In this document: in pieces, positions 61,909-64,000 of the stretch
Layout: every line of letters starts with the position of its first letter
Numbering within the stretch: position 1 is the first letter of the stretch
NCBI GenBank assembly: GCA_023442525.1
Contig: JAEZZA010000032.1
Location: forward strand, 124,001 to 188,000
Length of the DNA stretch: 64,000 nucleotides
DNA from: Bacteroidota bacterium
GTDB lineage: Bacteria; Bacteroidota; Bacteroidia; Bacteroidales; UBA10428
Reading direction: 5' to 3'
Program-made: the position numbers and the translations under genes
The notes under the pieces: model-generated
Told to the model about the DNA's origin: nothing
Database searches by the model: none
The model's input: only the letters and a program-made list of their open reading frames with translations

Positions 61909-62826
61909 ATGGCAAGTCGCGAGGAAATTATTCAAAATGCATCCTGGGTGGGAATTATAGGTAACGGTATACTTTCTGTATTAAAGATTGTTGTGGGCTT
62001 TATTTCCGGAAGCCTTGCTGTGGTTGCTGATGGAGTGGATTCTGCTACCGACATCGTGATGTCGGTTATCACCCTGGTGACTGCCAAAATACTTGCCAAA
62101 CCGCCCGACATTAGGTATCCGTATGGTTACGAAAAGGCTGATACTATTGCCACAAAAGTGTTATCATTTATTATGTTCTTTGCCGGGGCTCAGCTTTTCA
62201 TAACCACACTAAAAAAGCTCATATCGGGTACTCATCATGAAATGCCCACCAAACTGGCAATATACATTACTCTGATATCCATTATCGGGAAGTTGCTTTT
62301 GTCGCTGCATCAAAAAACAGTTGGCAAAAGGACTGGTAGTTCCATGTTAATTGCCAACGGTAAAAACATGCTGAATGATGTAATCATATCGGGTTCTGTG
62401 CTTGTAGGTCTTATTGCGATTTATGTACTCAAAATGCCGGTGCTGGACACTATTTTTGCGCTGGCTGTAAGTATATGGGTTCTAAGGGTAGCATTCAATA
62501 TATTCCGTGAAACCAGCCTGGAACTGATGGACGGAATAAAGGACTGTACAGTTTATAACCAAATTTTCAATGCCATAGACAGCGTAGAAGGTGCTCACCA
62601 TCCTCACCGGGTGAGAGCCCGTAAAATAGGTCATCAACTTATGATAGCCATCGATCTTGAAGTAGATGGCGACTTAAGTTTGAGGCAGGCACATGAGATT
62701 GCACATAAAGTGGATGAAGCCATTAAATCGAAAATTGAAAATGTTTTTGATGTGGCAATCCATATTGAGCCTCTGGGCGACCATATAGAGGAAAAGGCTT
62801 TTGGCATAGAAAAAAACAATTTGTAA
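61909..62826 (+). CDS. Cation diffusion facilitator with DD/ND metal site
   Basis: A 305-residue CDF transporter with six helices and a C-terminal domain (VEGAHHPHRVRARKIGHQLMIAIDLEVDGDLSLRQAHEIAHKVDEAI). Helix 2 reads VADGVDSATDIV with Asp44/Asp48, and helix 5 has N153xxxD157 in ANGKNMLNDVI, where Zn/Fe exporters such as FieF have HxxxD. Loss of that His suggests Mn or Fe rather than Zn, which is inference. The gene follows zupT with a one-base gap. Confidence 0.9.
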   Translation: MASREEIIQNASWVGIIGNGILSVLKIVVGFISGSLAVVADGVDSATDIVMSVITLVTAKILAKPPDIRYPYGYEKADTIATKVLSFIMFFAGAQLFITTLKKLISGTHHEMPTKLAIYITLISIIGKLLLSLHQKTVGKRTGSSMLIANGKNMLNDVIISGSVLVGLIAIYVLKMPVLDTIFALAVSIWVLRVAFNIFRETSLELMDGIKDCTVYNQIFNAIDSVEGAHHPHRVRARKIGHQLMIAIDLEVDGDLSLRQAHEIAHKVDEAIKSKIENVFDVAIHIEPLGDHIEEKAFGIEKNNL

Positions 62827-62934
62827 TTATCCGCGGTTATTATTCCGGGTGGGCGGTATAACCCCGTATTTTTTTGTCTTCTGTCGATCCGCACATAAAT
62901 CTTTACTACCTTTTACAAAATATTAAAATAGCAC

Positions 62935-64000
62935 ATGGGTAAGCGATCCAGGAAGAATACAGGAAAAGTAAATAAAAGAGAATTAACAAACAGCATTCTT
63001 GCTGTATTATCGGCACATCCGAAAAAATCGTTTAATTATAAGCAATTGTCGGCGGCACTCTTAATAACCGACTCATCTGAAAAACGGCTGATTACAGAGA
63101 TCCTCTACGAGCTGAAGGAAAGAGAAACCGTAGAAGAAGTATCCACCGGGAAATTCAGGCTTAAGGAAAGGGGAGGAACCGTTATCGGCACAGTTGATAT
63201 TGCCAGAGGCGGTTACGGTTATGTTGTTTCAGAGACCTTCAGGAAAGACATATTTGTTTCACAGAATAATCTCCATCATGCCCTGAATGGTGATACCGTG
63301 AAGGTATTTGTTTATGCCCATCGTAAATCGGATCAGCCCGAGGGTGAAGTGGTTGAAATCATCGAAAGGTCGAGGGAAACCTTTGTAGGCACGGTAGAAA
63401 TCACAAACCGCTTTGCATTTTTGGTACCGGACAGTCGTAAAATGCCATTTGACCTGTTTATCCCTTTGGATAAATTAAAAGGCGCAAAGTCGGGACAGAA
63501 AGCAATAGCCCGCTTAACGGAATGGCCGCCAAACGCCAAAAATCCGTTCGGCGAAATTATTGAGGTTCTAGGGAATCAGGGCGAAAACGATACCGAGATG
63601 CACGCTATCCTGGCTGAATATGGCTTGCCATATAGTTTTCCGGAGGAAGTTGAAGAGGAGGCAGCACGCATAAGCGAAAGGATAACGGAAGAAGATTACA
63701 GGACCCGAAGGGATTTCCGTGATATCCCAACATTTACAATCGATCCTGAAGACGCCAAAGATTTTGACGATGCACTGTCGCTTCACAAGCTTGATGATGG
63801 AAAATGGGAAGTTGGAGTGCATATTGCAGATGTCACTCATTATGTAAAACCCGATACAATTATTGAAGAGGAAGGAAGTCAACGTGCAACATCGGTTTAT
63901 CTGGTCGACAGGGTTGTCCCCATGCTGCCTGAAAGGCTTTCGAATTTCATCTGCTCTTTGAGGCCTGGCGAAGAAAAGCTTTGTTTCTCGGCAGTGTTCA
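62935..64000 (+). CDS. rnr: Ribonuclease R, 5' part (runs off the window)
   Basis: The reading frame from ATG 62935 stays open to the last base (355 codons). It begins with a basic tail and a winged-helix RNase R-type domain (LTNSILAVLSAHPKKSFNYKQLSAALLI), then two cold-shock domains (GTVDIARGGYGYVVSET, GTVEITNRFAFLVPDS), and the RNB start TFTIDPEDAKDFDDALSLHKLDDGKWEVGVHIADVTHYV with catalytic Asp residues. RNase R degrades structured RNA 3' to 5'. The remainder of the RNB and S1 domains lies outside. Confidence 0.95.
   Translation, partial: MGKRSRKNTGKVNKRELTNSILAVLSAHPKKSFNYKQLSAALLITDSSEKRLITEILYELKERETVEEVSTGKFRLKERGGTVIGTVDIARGGYGYVVSETFRKDIFVSQNNLHHALNGDTVKVFVYAHRKSDQPEGEVVEIIERSRETFVGTVEITNRFAFLVPDSRKMPFDLFIPLDKLKGAKSGQKAIARLTEWPPNAKNPFGEIIEVLGNQGENDTEMHAILAEYGLPYSFPEEVEEEAARISERITEEDYRTRRDFRDIPTFTIDPEDAKDFDDALSLHKLDDGKWEVGVHIADVTHYVKPDTIIEEEGSQRATSVYLVDRVVPMLPERLSNFICSLRPGEEKLCFSAVF

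Noticed and set aside
1..64000. CRISPR arrays, insertion sequences, prophage or integrase genes
   Set aside because: No regular direct-repeat array with spacers, transposase, terminal inverted repeats, or integrase motif was seen; repeats present are inside protein-coding genes or very short intergenic units.

Overview
The window reads as a chromosomal segment of a Bacteroidota bacterium, most like the Bacteroidales/Marinilabiliales. The lineage is suggested by gldH, a sprE/porW-porX pair, a PorP/SprF protein, proteins ending in a type IX secretion (T9SS) type B sorting domain, a TonB-dependent receptor with a carboxypeptidase-regulatory N-terminus followed by a DUF4249 lipoprotein, long-form IspG and Lgt, and several TAnnTTTG -7 boxes upstream of genes. 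Genes are dense on both strands. I see no insertion sequence, phage, integrase or CRISPR array, and no gene-free stretch over 300 bp.

Layout. 1-2.5 kb: an exported Fe-S aldo/keto reductase with two small envelope proteins. 2.5-7.8 kb (mostly minus): a TlpA/redoxin pair, cysE-cysK, proC and pgk. 7.9-12.5 kb: DNA polymerase III delta', a LiaF-like/LytS/LytR envelope-sensing operon and gpmA. 12.7-15 kb: HMA metallochaperone, Zn-type CDF exporter and lgt. 15-21 kb (plus): Ig-like lipoprotein, ricT (PSP1), gldH, trmB, an alkyltransferase-like protein, Mrp and a NifU-C protein. 21-30.5 kb: GH3 glycosidase, cysS-ispG, HAD phosphatase, mtnA-mtnP and a CAT-anticodon tRNA with a clear terminator. 30.5-36.7 kb: TonB receptor/DUF4249, an unrecognised 623-residue secreted protein and a divergent SMP-30 protein. 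36.7-43.4 kb: sppA-lpxK, folK, radC, rpsT, rpsP, rimM and a creatininase-family protein. 43.4-59.1 kb: T9SS-related region with a 455-aa and a 1929-aa secreted protein, PorP/SprF, ald, tsaE, porX and sprE. 59-64 kb: comF, osmC, a Crp/Fnr regulator, ZIP and CDF metal transporters, and the 5' part of rnr, cut by the window end.

How it fits together. The strongest theme is T9SS and cell-surface biology. GldH belongs to the gliding/secretion machinery, SprE and PorX are known to support and regulate T9SS, and two cargo proteins plus a PorP/SprF partner lie nearby; the giant cargo followed by porP/sprF resembles the sprB-sprF arrangement. Other themes are thiol/sulfur metabolism (cysE-cysK, cysS, mtnA-mtnP, thioredoxins), divalent-metal traffic (two CDFs of different metal-site type, a ZIP importer, an HMA protein) and housekeeping translation and glycolysis genes. 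Nothing seen is clearly a wholly new system. The best candidates for novelty are the 623-aa secreted protein with its divergent SMP-30 neighbour, the LiaF-like/LytSR operon and the DUF6599 pair.
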